A stretch of 64,000 nt of DNA, taken from positions 62,001 through 126,000 of the forward strand of contig NZ_CADFEJ010000012.1 of the NCBI RefSeq assembly GCF_902833055.1, written 5' to 3'. How positions within the stretch are numbered: position 1 is the stretch's first letter; each line of letters opens with the position of its first letter. The notes below the pieces were generated by a model. That model did not search any database and was not told where the DNA came from. It was given only the letters and a program-made list of their open reading frames with translations. The DNA is from Burkholderia territorii. Lineage in GTDB: Bacteria; Pseudomonadota; Gammaproteobacteria; Burkholderiales; Burkholderiaceae. Positions 1 through 7,417 of this stretch are shown one piece after another. The position numbers and the translations under genes are program-made.

Positions 1-1
1 T

Positions 2-481
2 CGGAAACATTTCGATAAAAGCACACGCATTCTCGTGCGGGACGGATTTAAGCGGTTGCGCAATGCCGATTATCCGGAGATGGAAGAGTTCTCTGATCTC
101 CACGTTACCTATGGCGACCTCGGCATGGCGGGCTTTGGCGATTTTCTGATCGTCGGCGACGTCTACAGCGAGGGCGGAGGTCCAGCCTATGCCGTAGCAA
201 TCCACCTAACCTTCATTAATCCTGAGAAGGACGATGTAATGTACATCTATCACTTCGTCTCGGACACGAAGGACACGCCGACTGACCCTGCCGGCAAGTT
301 CGCTCAGGCTTTGACGAAGTTGATAGCGAAATTGGACAGCGGAACCTCCCATATCCTTGAGACCGACGCGATCAAGGAGTTCCGTGACTTCCACGCTAAG
401 GGGCATTTCCCCGGTCTTGGCTACGTCAAAAAACTCTCGATGAAGCATCACATCGAGACGCTTGCCGACTATCTTGACTGA
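2..481 (+). CDS. sce7725-family protein, 5' end outside the window
   Basis: The reading frame is open to the left edge, so the N-terminus is missing; the internal GTG at 35 is unlikely to be the real start. The visible 159 residues contain the blocks FGDFLIVGD, GGPAYAVAIHLTF, YIYHFVSD and HFPGLGYVKKLSM, which I recognise as the conserved C-terminal core of the uncharacterised sce7725 family (usually about 300 aa, found in variable genomic islands, often beside sce7726). No catalytic function is known to me. The stop lies only 5 nt before the ATG of the RES-domain gene, so the two are probably co-transcribed. Base composition is more AT-rich than the rest of the window, which suggests acquired DNA. 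Family call from memory of the motif blocks; role unknown. Confidence 0.7.
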   Translation, partial: RKHFDKSTRILVRDGFKRLRNADYPEMEEFSDLHVTYGDLGMAGFGDFLIVGDVYSEGGGPAYAVAIHLTFINPEKDDVMYIYHFVSDTKDTPTDPAGKFAQALTKLIAKLDSGTSHILETDAIKEFRDFHAKGHFPGLGYVKKLSMKHHIETLADYLD

Positions 482-486
482 GCCAC

Positions 487-1509
487 ATGGCAATGCGTTT
501 TTGCTGCCCGGAATGCTTCGATGATCACGCACTGCGAGATCAGCTTTTCCCTTCGCTAGATCCTGGTCATGGGACATGCGATTTCTGCGGGACAACTGAT
601 ACTCAGCTCGTTGAGCCAAGCAAGCTCGCCAACTATTTCGAGCTGCTAGTTAATGTCTACGAGCCGAGTAAGGATGGGAAGTCGCTGGTCGAATGGATGA
701 AGGACGACTGGCAGCTCTTCAGTCATCAGCGCATGGACGTTGCGCACGCCAAAGAACTTCTCGGCGAAATTCTCGATGACGGCGAGATTGTCCGGGGCAC
801 TTTCGCTCCATCGGCAAGTTATATTAGCGAAGGCCTCGCGCAGTGGGATAAGCTACGCGACGAGATGATGTATGCCAATCGTTGGTTTCTCGATGTTGCC
901 ATTGACCTAGATCGTCTCCGCCAGCTGCTTGACATGCTCCTGGCACCAACATTACCTCGGCGGTGGTATCGCGCGCGAATTCGTACCGAGGATAAGATCT
1001 TCCCTGTCGAGGAGATGGGGGCACCACCGAAGCGGCGCTCGTCACATGGCAGGGCTAATCCGGCAGGTATTCCTTATCTCTATCTCGGATCACTTCCCGA
1101 TACGGCCGTTGCTGAGATAAGGCCCCATACTGGTGAGCTTGCTTGTGTCGCTGATTTCACGATTCCCGAAATCAAGGCTGTTGACCTGCGCAATCCGCGC
1201 AAGCTCGTATCACCATTCATTCTTACCGACGCAAGTGAGATTGGCCAACTGCGTGCAGACTTACCTTTTCTTGAACGTCTGGGTGAGGAGTTGACGCGAC
1301 CGGTTCAGCCGGCGGGTGCAGCGATCGACTATATTCCGAGCCAGTATCTCTGTGAATTCATCAAGAAGAGCGGCTTCGACGGAGTCGTCTATCGCAGTTC
1401 TGTAAGCGACGGTATCAATCTCGCGTTGTTTAATCCAGCACAGGCGGTTGGTGGGGGCGTGACGCTATACAACGTGACCAAGGTGTCGGTCCAAGTAGCT
1501 GCCGCCTAA
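487..1509 (+). CDS. RES-domain protein with zinc-ribbon-like HEPN/RES N-terminus
   Basis: A 340-aa protein. The N-terminus has paired cysteines (CCPEC at 6-10 and CDFC at about 32-35), as in the HEPN/RES N-terminal domain, followed by a helical region to about residue 155. The C-terminal RES domain starts near RWYRARI (about 159) and shows the family's conserved Arg, the GIPYLYLG block with Tyr, the AEIRP block with Glu, and a late Ser in YRSSVSDG. RES toxins such as MbcT degrade or phosphorolyse NAD+; that activity here is inference from the family. Small RES toxins normally sit beside an Xre/Xre-MbcA antitoxin. None is seen here; the upstream partner is an sce7725-family gene 5 nt away. The long N-terminus suggests a regulated or defence-type RES protein rather than a minimal toxin. 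Confidence 0.85.
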   Translation: MAMRFCCPECFDDHALRDQLFPSLDPGHGTCDFCGTTDTQLVEPSKLANYFELLVNVYEPSKDGKSLVEWMKDDWQLFSHQRMDVAHAKELLGEILDDGEIVRGTFAPSASYISEGLAQWDKLRDEMMYANRWFLDVAIDLDRLRQLLDMLLAPTLPRRWYRARIRTEDKIFPVEEMGAPPKRRSSHGRANPAGIPYLYLGSLPDTAVAEIRPHTGELACVADFTIPEIKAVDLRNPRKLVSPFILTDASEIGQLRADLPFLERLGEELTRPVQPAGAAIDYIPSQYLCEFIKKSGFDGVVYRSSVSDGINLALFNPAQAVGGGVTLYNVTKVSVQVAAA

Positions 1510-1782
1510 GGAGGCTCTGCCCCTGATCGCTCAATTGACACTGGCCGCACATCAGGATGGCGCCAAACAATTGGGGCCTTCTGGCCGAACTCGGTCATCA
1601 ACCGTGGAGCGACCTCGCCCAGCCCGCCCCCCCCGAAGGCGTTCCCTATCAGTTCCTGCAGGAGTGCTGCGGACGCTGGCGCAGGAGTGGTTGACGACTT
1701 ATACGGGAAGGTCGATTTTTGAGGTGACGGGCTGCGGTACGCGCCGTTCAGCCCGACAGGTTCAGAAAGTCAGCGAACACGA
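1510..1782. other. No clear gene; possible remnant at island end
   Basis: The only notable open frame is a 45-codon one from ATG 1557 to TGA 1694 on the plus strand, with an eight-C homopolymer inside it (about 1627-1634). Its product (starting MAPNNWGLLAELG) is not one I recognise, and it may be a decayed fragment. No terminator or repeat was identified. This stretch lies between the AT-richer RES region and the next gene and could mark the edge of an acquired segment. Confidence 0.3.
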
Positions 1783-2082
1783 CTATCCAAAAACCCGAGC
1801 CCACACCGCCCGAAGGCGTCGCGCGCGGTCTTCGAAGAGATACGACGCCGCAAGCGTCAAGAGACCTGAAATGACCCCCGTCACGATGTGCTCGACATAA
1901 GGGATACGGTAATGACTCGTATGTGAGTACGCGTCACCCAACGTCGTCAGGATGCCGACGAGCAGTGCATTGCCGTATCGATGCGCGTAGAGCTTCGCCG
2001 CAATCGTGAAAGTCAAAAGTACCGCGAGGACTCCAGTAAGCAGCCCTGTCTGAAATGCAATGATCCAGTGGGAAGCGCTCAT
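1783..2082 (-). CDS. Small three-helix membrane protein
   Basis: A 99-aa hypothetical protein starting MSASHWIIAF. Three hydrophobic segments are visible: about 5-27 (TGLLTGVLAVLLTFTIA), 35-53 (NALLVGILTTLG) and 70-88 (TGVISGLLTLAASYLF), ending in a basic tail (DRARRLRAVW). The inner-membrane location is inferred. I chose the start at 2082 because GGGGA stands 7 nt upstream; a longer frame to 2184 exists but lacks such a site and has low-complexity content. The C-terminal end is convergent with the RES region. No family recognised. Confidence 0.6.
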   Translation of the reverse strand: MSASHWIIAFQTGLLTGVLAVLLTFTIAAKLYAHRYGNALLVGILTTLGDAYSHTSHYRIPYVEHIVTGVISGLLTLAASYLFEDRARRLRAVWARVFG

Positions 2083-2193
2083 GATGTTTCCCCAGCTCCC
2101 CGGCATGCAGGTCATGCACGCACTGGTCGGCTGCCAGAAGCGCTGGATAAACAGTCTGACGCGGTGCCTCCACTCGGTTGACATGATGCTTGG

Positions 2194-2622
2194 CTATGCG
2201 TTTCGCTTGGGATTCCAAGCCTTGTGTACGAACTCCAGACGATTGCCATCGAAGTCGGCAACATTGGCGGCGTAGTATCCGGGCGCGAAATAGGTTCGAT
2301 CCGCGGGCTTCCCCTCATCGATGCCGCCGGCTTTGATGGCTGCTGCGTATGCGGCGTCGACCAATTCATTCGTGTCACAGACGATCCCGAGGTAGAGCCC
2401 GGTCTCGCCGTGCTTGCGTTGGCGTAGCCAGATGCTCGATCCAACACCCTTTCCGCTTCCGTAGACATCGTCGCCGATTCCGTAAAGATCCGGAACGCCG
2501 TCCGGGCCCGAAGCGGAGTCGTAATTGCCGAACACTTTCCAGCCTAATGGCTTCAAGGCTTCCGAATAGAACGTCATCGCCTTGTCGATGTCGGTGACCG
2601 AGATATAGACGTGGTCGATCAT
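2194..2622 (-). CDS. VOC-family (glyoxalase/bleomycin resistance-like) protein
   Basis: A 142-aa single-domain protein. It begins MIDHVYISVTDIDKAMTFY and ends with YYAANVADFDGNRLEFV, the two signature halves of the vicinal-oxygen-chelate fold. Metal ligands fit the usual pattern: His near residue 4 in the first half and Glu in the GNRLEFV strand. It is a cytoplasmic enzyme of unknown substrate. The start at 2622 is supported by AAGGA 6 nt upstream; the frame is open 13 codons further up. It lies just upstream of the small membrane protein on the same strand (112-nt gap), so co-transcription is possible. Confidence 0.85.
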   Translation of the reverse strand: MIDHVYISVTDIDKAMTFYSEALKPLGWKVFGNYDSASGPDGVPDLYGIGDDVYGSGKGVGSSIWLRQRKHGETGLYLGIVCDTNELVDAAYAAAIKAGGIDEGKPADRTYFAPGYYAANVADFDGNRLEFVHKAWNPKRNA

Positions 2623-2880
2623 GGGTGTCCTTCGAGGTGGCTGGGTGATGTGCGTGTCCAACTATAGCCGACGGCGTGGTTTTCATGTGCCAGCTGGCTC
2701 GATCGAACGTCTCCTGTTGGCCCGCCACTGCCGTCTGTCGTCTCCGGCAACCGGCCACACTTCGCAAAATCAGACACTAGCGAGTTGCGCGAACTAACGC
2801 CAGCCATCTCCCGATGCCTACGCACAAGTAGGGTGCTTACCCATCCGAGCCATCCAACGCCTGTGCCATACTCCCGGCAA

Positions 2881-2896
2881 CGCACCGTCCGGTGCG
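2881..2896. repeat. Perfect 16-bp palindrome before the first copper-type cassette
   Basis: CGCACCG-TC-CGGTGCG is a perfect inverted repeat ending 16 nt before the ATG of the DUF2946 gene. It may be an operator or a leader hairpin. The rest of 2623-2912 shows nothing else I can support. Confidence 0.35.
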
Positions 2897-2912
2897 CGAT
2901 TCCGCCAAGGTT

Positions 2913-3293
2913 ATGTCCGCTCTGTTTCGCAGGAAGATGGGCAGCATCTTGGGATTGCTTGCAATCCTGATGGCGGCGCTTGCGCCAACGATATCGCAGA
3001 GCCTTTCGTCGGACCACCAGTTCGACGCGGTATCCGGGGCGTTCTGTACCGCGCGAAATGGCGCCGACAACACCGCTCCCAACCCGTCGCCCTTGCCCGA
3101 GAAGGCGGCCCACTGGCAGGCATGCGCGTATTGCGGTCTGCTTGCCGACATGCCCGCGCTACTTGGCGGGGCCACGGCATTCGCACCGACCGATTGGGGC
3201 GTTCATCCCGCTTCGGCCACCACGTTTCAAACACCTCCAAGCGCTTTCCACTTCGCTGCGGCCCAGCCGCGTGCGCCGCCATTTTCATCCTGA
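2913..3293 (+). CDS. DUF2946-family exported protein, copy 1
   Basis: A 126-aa protein starting MSALFRRKMGSILGLL, with an N-terminal hydrophobic helix (GLLAILMAALAPTISQ) that serves as a signal anchor or signal peptide, and the family block HWQACAYCGLLADMP near residues 69-83. DUF2946 proteins are small, found in proteobacteria, and often sit in copper-related neighbourhoods; His/Cys residues in this block could bind metal, but this is inference. It is followed by a barrel-like outer-membrane protein and CopC. A paralogue is at 41330-41710 in a parallel cassette. ATG 2913 was preferred over GTG 2892 because it places the basic residues directly before the hydrophobic helix, although the AAGG upstream is close. 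Confidence 0.75.
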   Translation: MSALFRRKMGSILGLLAILMAALAPTISQSLSSDHQFDAVSGAFCTARNGADNTAPNPSPLPEKAAHWQACAYCGLLADMPALLGGATAFAPTDWGVHPASATTFQTPPSAFHFAAAQPRAPPFSS

Positions 3294-3399
3294 CTGAGCC
3301 AGCCCTGCCGCGATGCAAGTGTCATTGCATCGCCGTGTCCTCGCGCGTCCTTCGACAGGCGCGCGGGTACATTCACGCGCCTCACACAAGGATCGAATC

Positions 3400-4329
3400 A
3401 TGCGCACCATTCCTGCACGCGGCAACGTGCAACTTGCCGCCCTGATTGCGCCGGCGACTATCGCTGCCCTGCTTCTGTTTCCCTCGCTTGCATCCGCGCA
3501 CGCCATTGCCGGCAACCGTGTTTTCCCGGCGACGATGGCAGTCGACGACCCGGGCGTCGGCGACGAAATCAATCTGGAATTCGGCCACGGCAAATCGCTG
3601 ACCGACGATGGCGACGAGCAGAACACCAACACGACGTCTCTCGAATGGGACAAGCTGATCACGCCCAATTTCGCCCTTTCAGTGGTGGGAACCTACTTCA
3701 ATATCAACGCGCCGAATGGCGGATCGGCCCGTGGATTCGACAACTTCGCGTTCGGCGTCAAATACCGCTTCTACGTGAACGAAAAGCACGAGTTCATGGC
3801 TTCCGTGGGCGCCGTCGCGGAACTGGGCGGCACCGGAGCGAGGTCGGTCGCCGATCCACACTCCGCGATTACGCCGACGCTTTATGTCGGCAAGGGATTC
3901 GGCGATTTGCCGGACAGCCTCAAGTATCTGAAGCCGCTCGCGATCACCGGAACCCTCGGTCCGCGCCTGACGATGAACAGCGCCGATCCGGATTCGTTGA
4001 GTTGGGGCGTCACCGTGCAATACAGCCTGCCGTATCTGCAAAACTTCGTGCAGGATGTGGGACTCAAGGCGCCGTTCAATAACCTGATCCCGGTCGTCGA
4101 GTTCCCGATGAGCACCTGTACCGGCGGTCCGTGTTCGGGACACACGACCGGCAGCGTCAATCCCGGCCTGCTCTGGCTCAATCGATGGGGCCAGTTTGGC
4201 GTGGAAGCCGTGATTCCTGTCAATCATGCAAGCGGCAAGGGCGTCGGGATCCTGCTTCAGGCACACCTGTTTCTGGACGACGTGATGCCCAACTCGCTTG
4301 GCAAGCCATTTTTCGGGAAAGGGGAATAG
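3400..4329 (+). CDS. Outer-membrane beta-barrel-like protein in copper-type cassette
   Basis: A 309-aa protein with a clear signal peptide (residues 1 to about 33, ending SLASA before HAIAG). The mature part is rich in alternating polar/hydrophobic strands (FAFGVKYRFYV, FMASVGAVAELGG, WGVTVQYSLPYL, GQFGVEAVIPV, GILLQAHLFL), as expected for a beta-barrel of the porin/transporter-like type. I cannot assign a specific family. AAGGA stands 7 nt before the ATG. It lies 106 nt after DUF2946 and only 2 nt before copC, so barrel and CopC are very likely co-translated, suggesting a role in metal movement across the outer membrane. A CxxxxC pair (CTGGPC) at about 243-248 is visible. Confidence 0.65.
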   Translation: MRTIPARGNVQLAALIAPATIAALLLFPSLASAHAIAGNRVFPATMAVDDPGVGDEINLEFGHGKSLTDDGDEQNTNTTSLEWDKLITPNFALSVVGTYFNINAPNGGSARGFDNFAFGVKYRFYVNEKHEFMASVGAVAELGGTGARSVADPHSAITPTLYVGKGFGDLPDSLKYLKPLAITGTLGPRLTMNSADPDSLSWGVTVQYSLPYLQNFVQDVGLKAPFNNLIPVVEFPMSTCTGGPCSGHTTGSVNPGLLWLNRWGQFGVEAVIPVNHASGKGVGILLQAHLFLDDVMPNSLGKPFFGKGE

Positions 4330-4331
4330 CC

Positions 4332-4706
4332 ATGCCGACATTCAACCGATATCGCCACGGCTTGCGTGCAGCGACGATCGCGACCGGCATCTTGAGCGCG
4401 TCGACGGCATTCGCCCATGTGTTTCCGCAGAAGCAGTCGCCGTCGGCAGGAGCCGAAGTGGTGGCGCCCACAACGGTCGCAATCGAGTTTGACGGGCCGC
4501 TCGAACCTGCGTTCAGCTCGTTGAACGTCAGCAATTCGAATGGCACGCAAATGAATACCGCGAAGGCTGAGGTCGATCCGAACAACCGGAAGTCAATCCA
4601 TCTTGCGCTGCCGACGTTACCGCCCGACACGTACACGGTGCATTGGGTCGCGGTCGCGTCGGACGGACATCGCACGCACGGCGACTATTCGTTCAAAGTG
4701 AAATGA
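4332..4706 (+). CDS. CopC-domain periplasmic copper-binding protein, copy 1
   Basis: A 124-aa protein. Its signal peptide ends STAFA so that the mature protein begins with His (HVFPQKQSP), the N-terminal Cu(II) ligand of CopC. The C-terminal block VASDGHRTHGDYSF supplies the Asp-x-His of the Cu(II) site. The Met-rich Cu(I) site of classical CopC is absent, so this looks like a Cu(II)-only type. No CopD follows; the next gene is a convergent DUF4396 protein. A closely similar CopC is at 41925-42290. The start is 2 nt after the upstream stop. Confidence 0.88.
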   Translation: MPTFNRYRHGLRAATIATGILSASTAFAHVFPQKQSPSAGAEVVAPTTVAIEFDGPLEPAFSSLNVSNSNGTQMNTAKAEVDPNNRKSIHLALPTLPPDTYTVHWVAVASDGHRTHGDYSFKVK

Positions 4707-4772
4707 TGAACCCGGCGACGGCTTCCGCAGCGATCGTGATTACCGTCGTCGCTAACGTAACGTGAGGCAGAG

Positions 4773-5486
4773 TTACATCTTTTCCTTCACACCCGAACTA
4801 ATCAGCCACCAGTTAACCGGATAACTGGTAGCGAATCCTGCGAGCATTGCCAGCTGCATGGCGAACCAGAATTCCGGGCTCGCGACTTTCGCGATTCCTC
4901 CGTAAGCCGGCTTGAACCACATGAACTGGATGATCGCCATCAGTCCGTACATGCCTACCTGCCACGCAGTGATCGACGCAATATCCGCCCTGACGGCCGC
5001 AACCAGACCTGCGCGGACCGAAAGCCCTCTCATCGGCTTGATGGTGAAGTACTGAAAGATGATGCCGAGCAGAAAGGCGACGATGAAATCAGGAATCCAT
5101 ACGGCGAACGTTTTTTCATTGAACACCGTGTGCCACCCGAACCAGACCGCCAACGCGGGGAAAGCAAAAGTCGACCACTCAACGATGATGTCTCCCAGCG
5201 TACAGCCCGCGCCGCAGTGGCTCGTGCCTTTCATCACCATTGCGGCGAACGGCTGATCGTCGGTCTTGTGCTCCGCGCCGGTGACATTTCGTCCCCAGCG
5301 GTAGTACGCGCCGACCCACAAGACAGTCCCGAACAACGCCGTCAGCGGCCAAACGACGCTCATGATCCACATCTTCTGCGGGTGTCGAACTTCGTCAATG
5401 ACGATCGCAACCGCACAGATCGCACCCAAAATGATCCATGTAACCGAAAGCGCATTCAGCCACGATGGGAAGGTTCCGTAGTTCAT
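4773..5486 (-). CDS. DUF4396-domain membrane protein
   Basis: A 237-aa inner-membrane protein starting MNYGTFPSWLNALSVTW. It has two N-terminal helices, the family's SHCGAGCTLGDIIVEW motif (a CxxxC with nearby His, around residue 83), then at least four further helices. DUF4396 proteins are uncharacterised but often lie with copper or heavy-metal genes, and this one is convergent with the CopC cassette. The frame is open to 5762, but family proteins begin near MNY, so I place the start at 5486 despite a weak ribosome-binding site. Confidence 0.8.
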   Translation of the reverse strand: MNYGTFPSWLNALSVTWIILGAICAVAIVIDEVRHPQKMWIMSVVWPLTALFGTVLWVGAYYRWGRNVTGAEHKTDDQPFAAMVMKGTSHCGAGCTLGDIIVEWSTFAFPALAVWFGWHTVFNEKTFAVWIPDFIVAFLLGIIFQYFTIKPMRGLSVRAGLVAAVRADIASITAWQVGMYGLMAIIQFMWFKPAYGGIAKVASPEFWFAMQLAMLAGFATSYPVNWWLISSGVKEKM

Positions 5487-5777
5487 CTCGATTGCTGCCG
5501 GCGAGTCAAATGCCAAGCAACCAGCAAGGCGCGTTCCCTTTGGAGCGCCGGTGTTTTCCGTCTCTCGCTTGATCGCTGCACCGGCCGAGTGTCGCGCCGT
5601 GGCGCAAGCCGATCGTCGAAGACGAGCACAACATTCTCGGCCCGGGTGGCGCCGAAACGAGACAGCCGGTTTATAGTGCCGGAGTTCCAACACGCTCACG
5701 CTTGAATAATCAACATCATCCAACGAGCGATTCGATTCTCTGAAAACGCCGAAATGACTCATGGGAGAGCATCAGTC

Positions 5778-6413
5778 ATGCAACCGGAACACGCTTCAGA
5801 TCTCGCAACAACGCATCACGCCGATGCGGAAAACCGCACGCACACACCGATTCCGCCGATCCTGCCGGCCAAGACCGCGCTGATCGTCATGCACTACCAG
5901 ACCGACATCCTCGGCTTATTCCCGTCGGTCGCCCCCACCCTCCTCGCCAACACACGCAAGCTGTGCGATGCAGCGCGCGCCGCCGGCATCCATGTCTGTT
6001 TCGCCAATCTCCGCTTCAGCCCCGGCTATCCGGAAGTGAGCCCGCGCAACAAGAACGGGCAAGGCATCAAGCAGCTCGGCCGGTTCATCGACGACGGCCC
6101 ATGCCCGGAACTCGGCCGGCTCGACAACGAACCGCTGACCGTCGCGCATCGCGCGAGTGTCTTCTTCCGCACCGATCTTCAGCCGCGACTCGTCGCGCAA
6201 GGCATCGACACGCTGATCCTCGTCGGGATTGCATCGACCGGTGTCGTGCTGTCGTCGGTTGCGCATGCAAGCGACGCGGATTTCCGGCTGTACACGGTAA
6301 AGGACTGCTGCTACGACCCGGATGAGATCGTGCACGAGCATCTGTTCGCGACGGCGTTCGAGACGCGCACGACGGTGTTGTCGCTCGCGGATGCATTGCG
6401 GCTGCTCGCATAG
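5778..6413 (+). CDS. Isochorismatase-like hydrolase lacking the usual catalytic cysteine
   Basis: A 211-aa protein with the isochorismatase-like alpha/beta fold: ALIVMHYQTDILG (34-46) corresponds to the first beta strand and VGIASTGVVLSS (149-160) to the nucleophile loop. In nicotinamidase-type enzymes these carry Asp, Lys and Cys. Here the Asp position reads His (VMH), the Lys region reads AHRASVFF, and the Cys position is Val. It is therefore not a standard cysteine hydrolase; isochorismatases proper (EntB, PhzD) also lack the Cys. Substrate unknown. The start at 5778 has GGAGAG 8 nt upstream; an earlier in-frame ATG (5754) has none. The upstream 290 nt form a divergent region with the DUF4396 gene. 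Confidence 0.75.
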   Translation: MQPEHASDLATTHHADAENRTHTPIPPILPAKTALIVMHYQTDILGLFPSVAPTLLANTRKLCDAARAAGIHVCFANLRFSPGYPEVSPRNKNGQGIKQLGRFIDDGPCPELGRLDNEPLTVAHRASVFFRTDLQPRLVAQGIDTLILVGIASTGVVLSSVAHASDADFRLYTVKDCCYDPDEIVHEHLFATAFETRTTVLSLADALRLLA

Positions 6414-6432
6414 ACAAGCGTCATCTGTATTA

Positions 6433-6459
6433 CGCCGGCCGGAACGCTCCCGGCCGGCG
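6433..6459. terminator. Bidirectional hairpin between convergent genes
   Basis: A perfect 10-bp stem (CGCCGGCCGG / CCGGCCGGCG) with a 7-nt loop sits between the stop codons of the isochorismatase-like and RNase T2 genes. There is no T-run, so it may act with Rho or as an mRNA 3' stabiliser. Confidence 0.5.
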
Positions 6460-6480
6460 CTCCTTGCGAAACCTTCCGCG

Positions 6481-7212
6481 TTACTTCGCGATATACACGC
6501 CCGATGTCGGACACGTGCCCTGCGTATTGCCGTCCGTCACGAGCGACGCCGCACTCGGAAACTGCGTGGTCGCATTCGTCTTCACCGCGATCCATGCTTC
6601 CGTGAAGTAGCTGACGCCGTTCGTCTTCGTGCACTTCAGCGACACCGCACTGCGCGTATTGCTGCCGAACGCGCCCTCGAATGCTGACAGCAGTTGGTTG
6701 CGCGTCACCGTCTTGCCCGCGTTCGCCTGCAGGAATGCGTTGAACGACGTGTTGCCGAGCCGGCTGATCATGCCGGCCGCCTGGTTCCAGTACGCGTCCG
6801 GCGTCGCCGAATTCGAGCAGGTGCCGTGCTTGAACCATTCGTGCTTGTCGAGGCACGACGCCACGCCCGGCATATAGGTCGACAGCGTGTTGCGGGTCGC
6901 GCTGCTGATCGGGTACGCATCCATGCTGCACCACTGGTGCGCGTTGTCGAGATCGACGTCGCTCTGCGGCACGCCGCAGTAGAACGGCTGGTTGCCGTCA
7001 TACCTGTTCGGCCACAGGCCGTGCAGCGACAGGCTCGTCGCCGCGTACGTGCCGGCGAGATTCGTGCACTCCGGCGTGTCGTGCGACGCGCAGAAGCCGG
7101 GCTCCCACGAAGCGGCGAGCAACAGGTAGTCGTAGCTGGTCTGCGCGACGGCGTGCAGCGAGGCGGATGCGACGGCGAGTGCGGCCGCGGCGCGGGCGAG
7201 CGTCTTGAGCAT
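6481..7212 (-). CDS. Secreted ribonuclease T2 family protein
   Basis: A 243-aa protein with a Sec signal peptide (MLKTLARAAAALAVASASLHAVA). Both conserved active-site segments of the T2 family are present: CAS I as SLHGLWPN (about residue 62) and CAS II as HEWFKHGTC (about 123-131), which supply the two catalytic histidines, Glu and Lys. Several cysteines suggest disulphides in the periplasm or outside the cell. Family members cut single-stranded RNA through a 2',3'-cyclic phosphate; here a role in RNA scavenging is inferred. The start at 7212 fits the signal peptide; the open frame extends upstream but is not credible. Confidence 0.93.
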   Translation of the reverse strand: MLKTLARAAAALAVASASLHAVAQTSYDYLLLAASWEPGFCASHDTPECTNLAGTYAATSLSLHGLWPNRYDGNQPFYCGVPQSDVDLDNAHQWCSMDAYPISSATRNTLSTYMPGVASCLDKHEWFKHGTCSNSATPDAYWNQAAGMISRLGNTSFNAFLQANAGKTVTRNQLLSAFEGAFGSNTRSAVSLKCTKTNGVSYFTEAWIAVKTNATTQFPSAASLVTDGNTQGTCPTSGVYIAK

Positions 7213-7417
7213 GGCGTGTCCTCGGAAAAGGCTTGCGGTCGCGGGATGCGTCGCAAGATTGTCGAATGTCTGCCCTCGATTGTTGCCCGCGCAACATTGC
7301 ATCAATATGAAGGTAGACGAAGGAATTCGTAGTGCCACACGGATCCGGTGCCAGCGGTACCGATACCGATGCTCGCCTTCCCGCACCTGAGACGCCGGAT
7401 TGCCCGGCGCCACGCGA

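Noticed and set aside
5487..5762. 92-residue N-terminal extension of the DUF4396 protein
   Set aside because: Arg/Cys-rich stretch unlike the family; family members begin near the MNY start at 5486.
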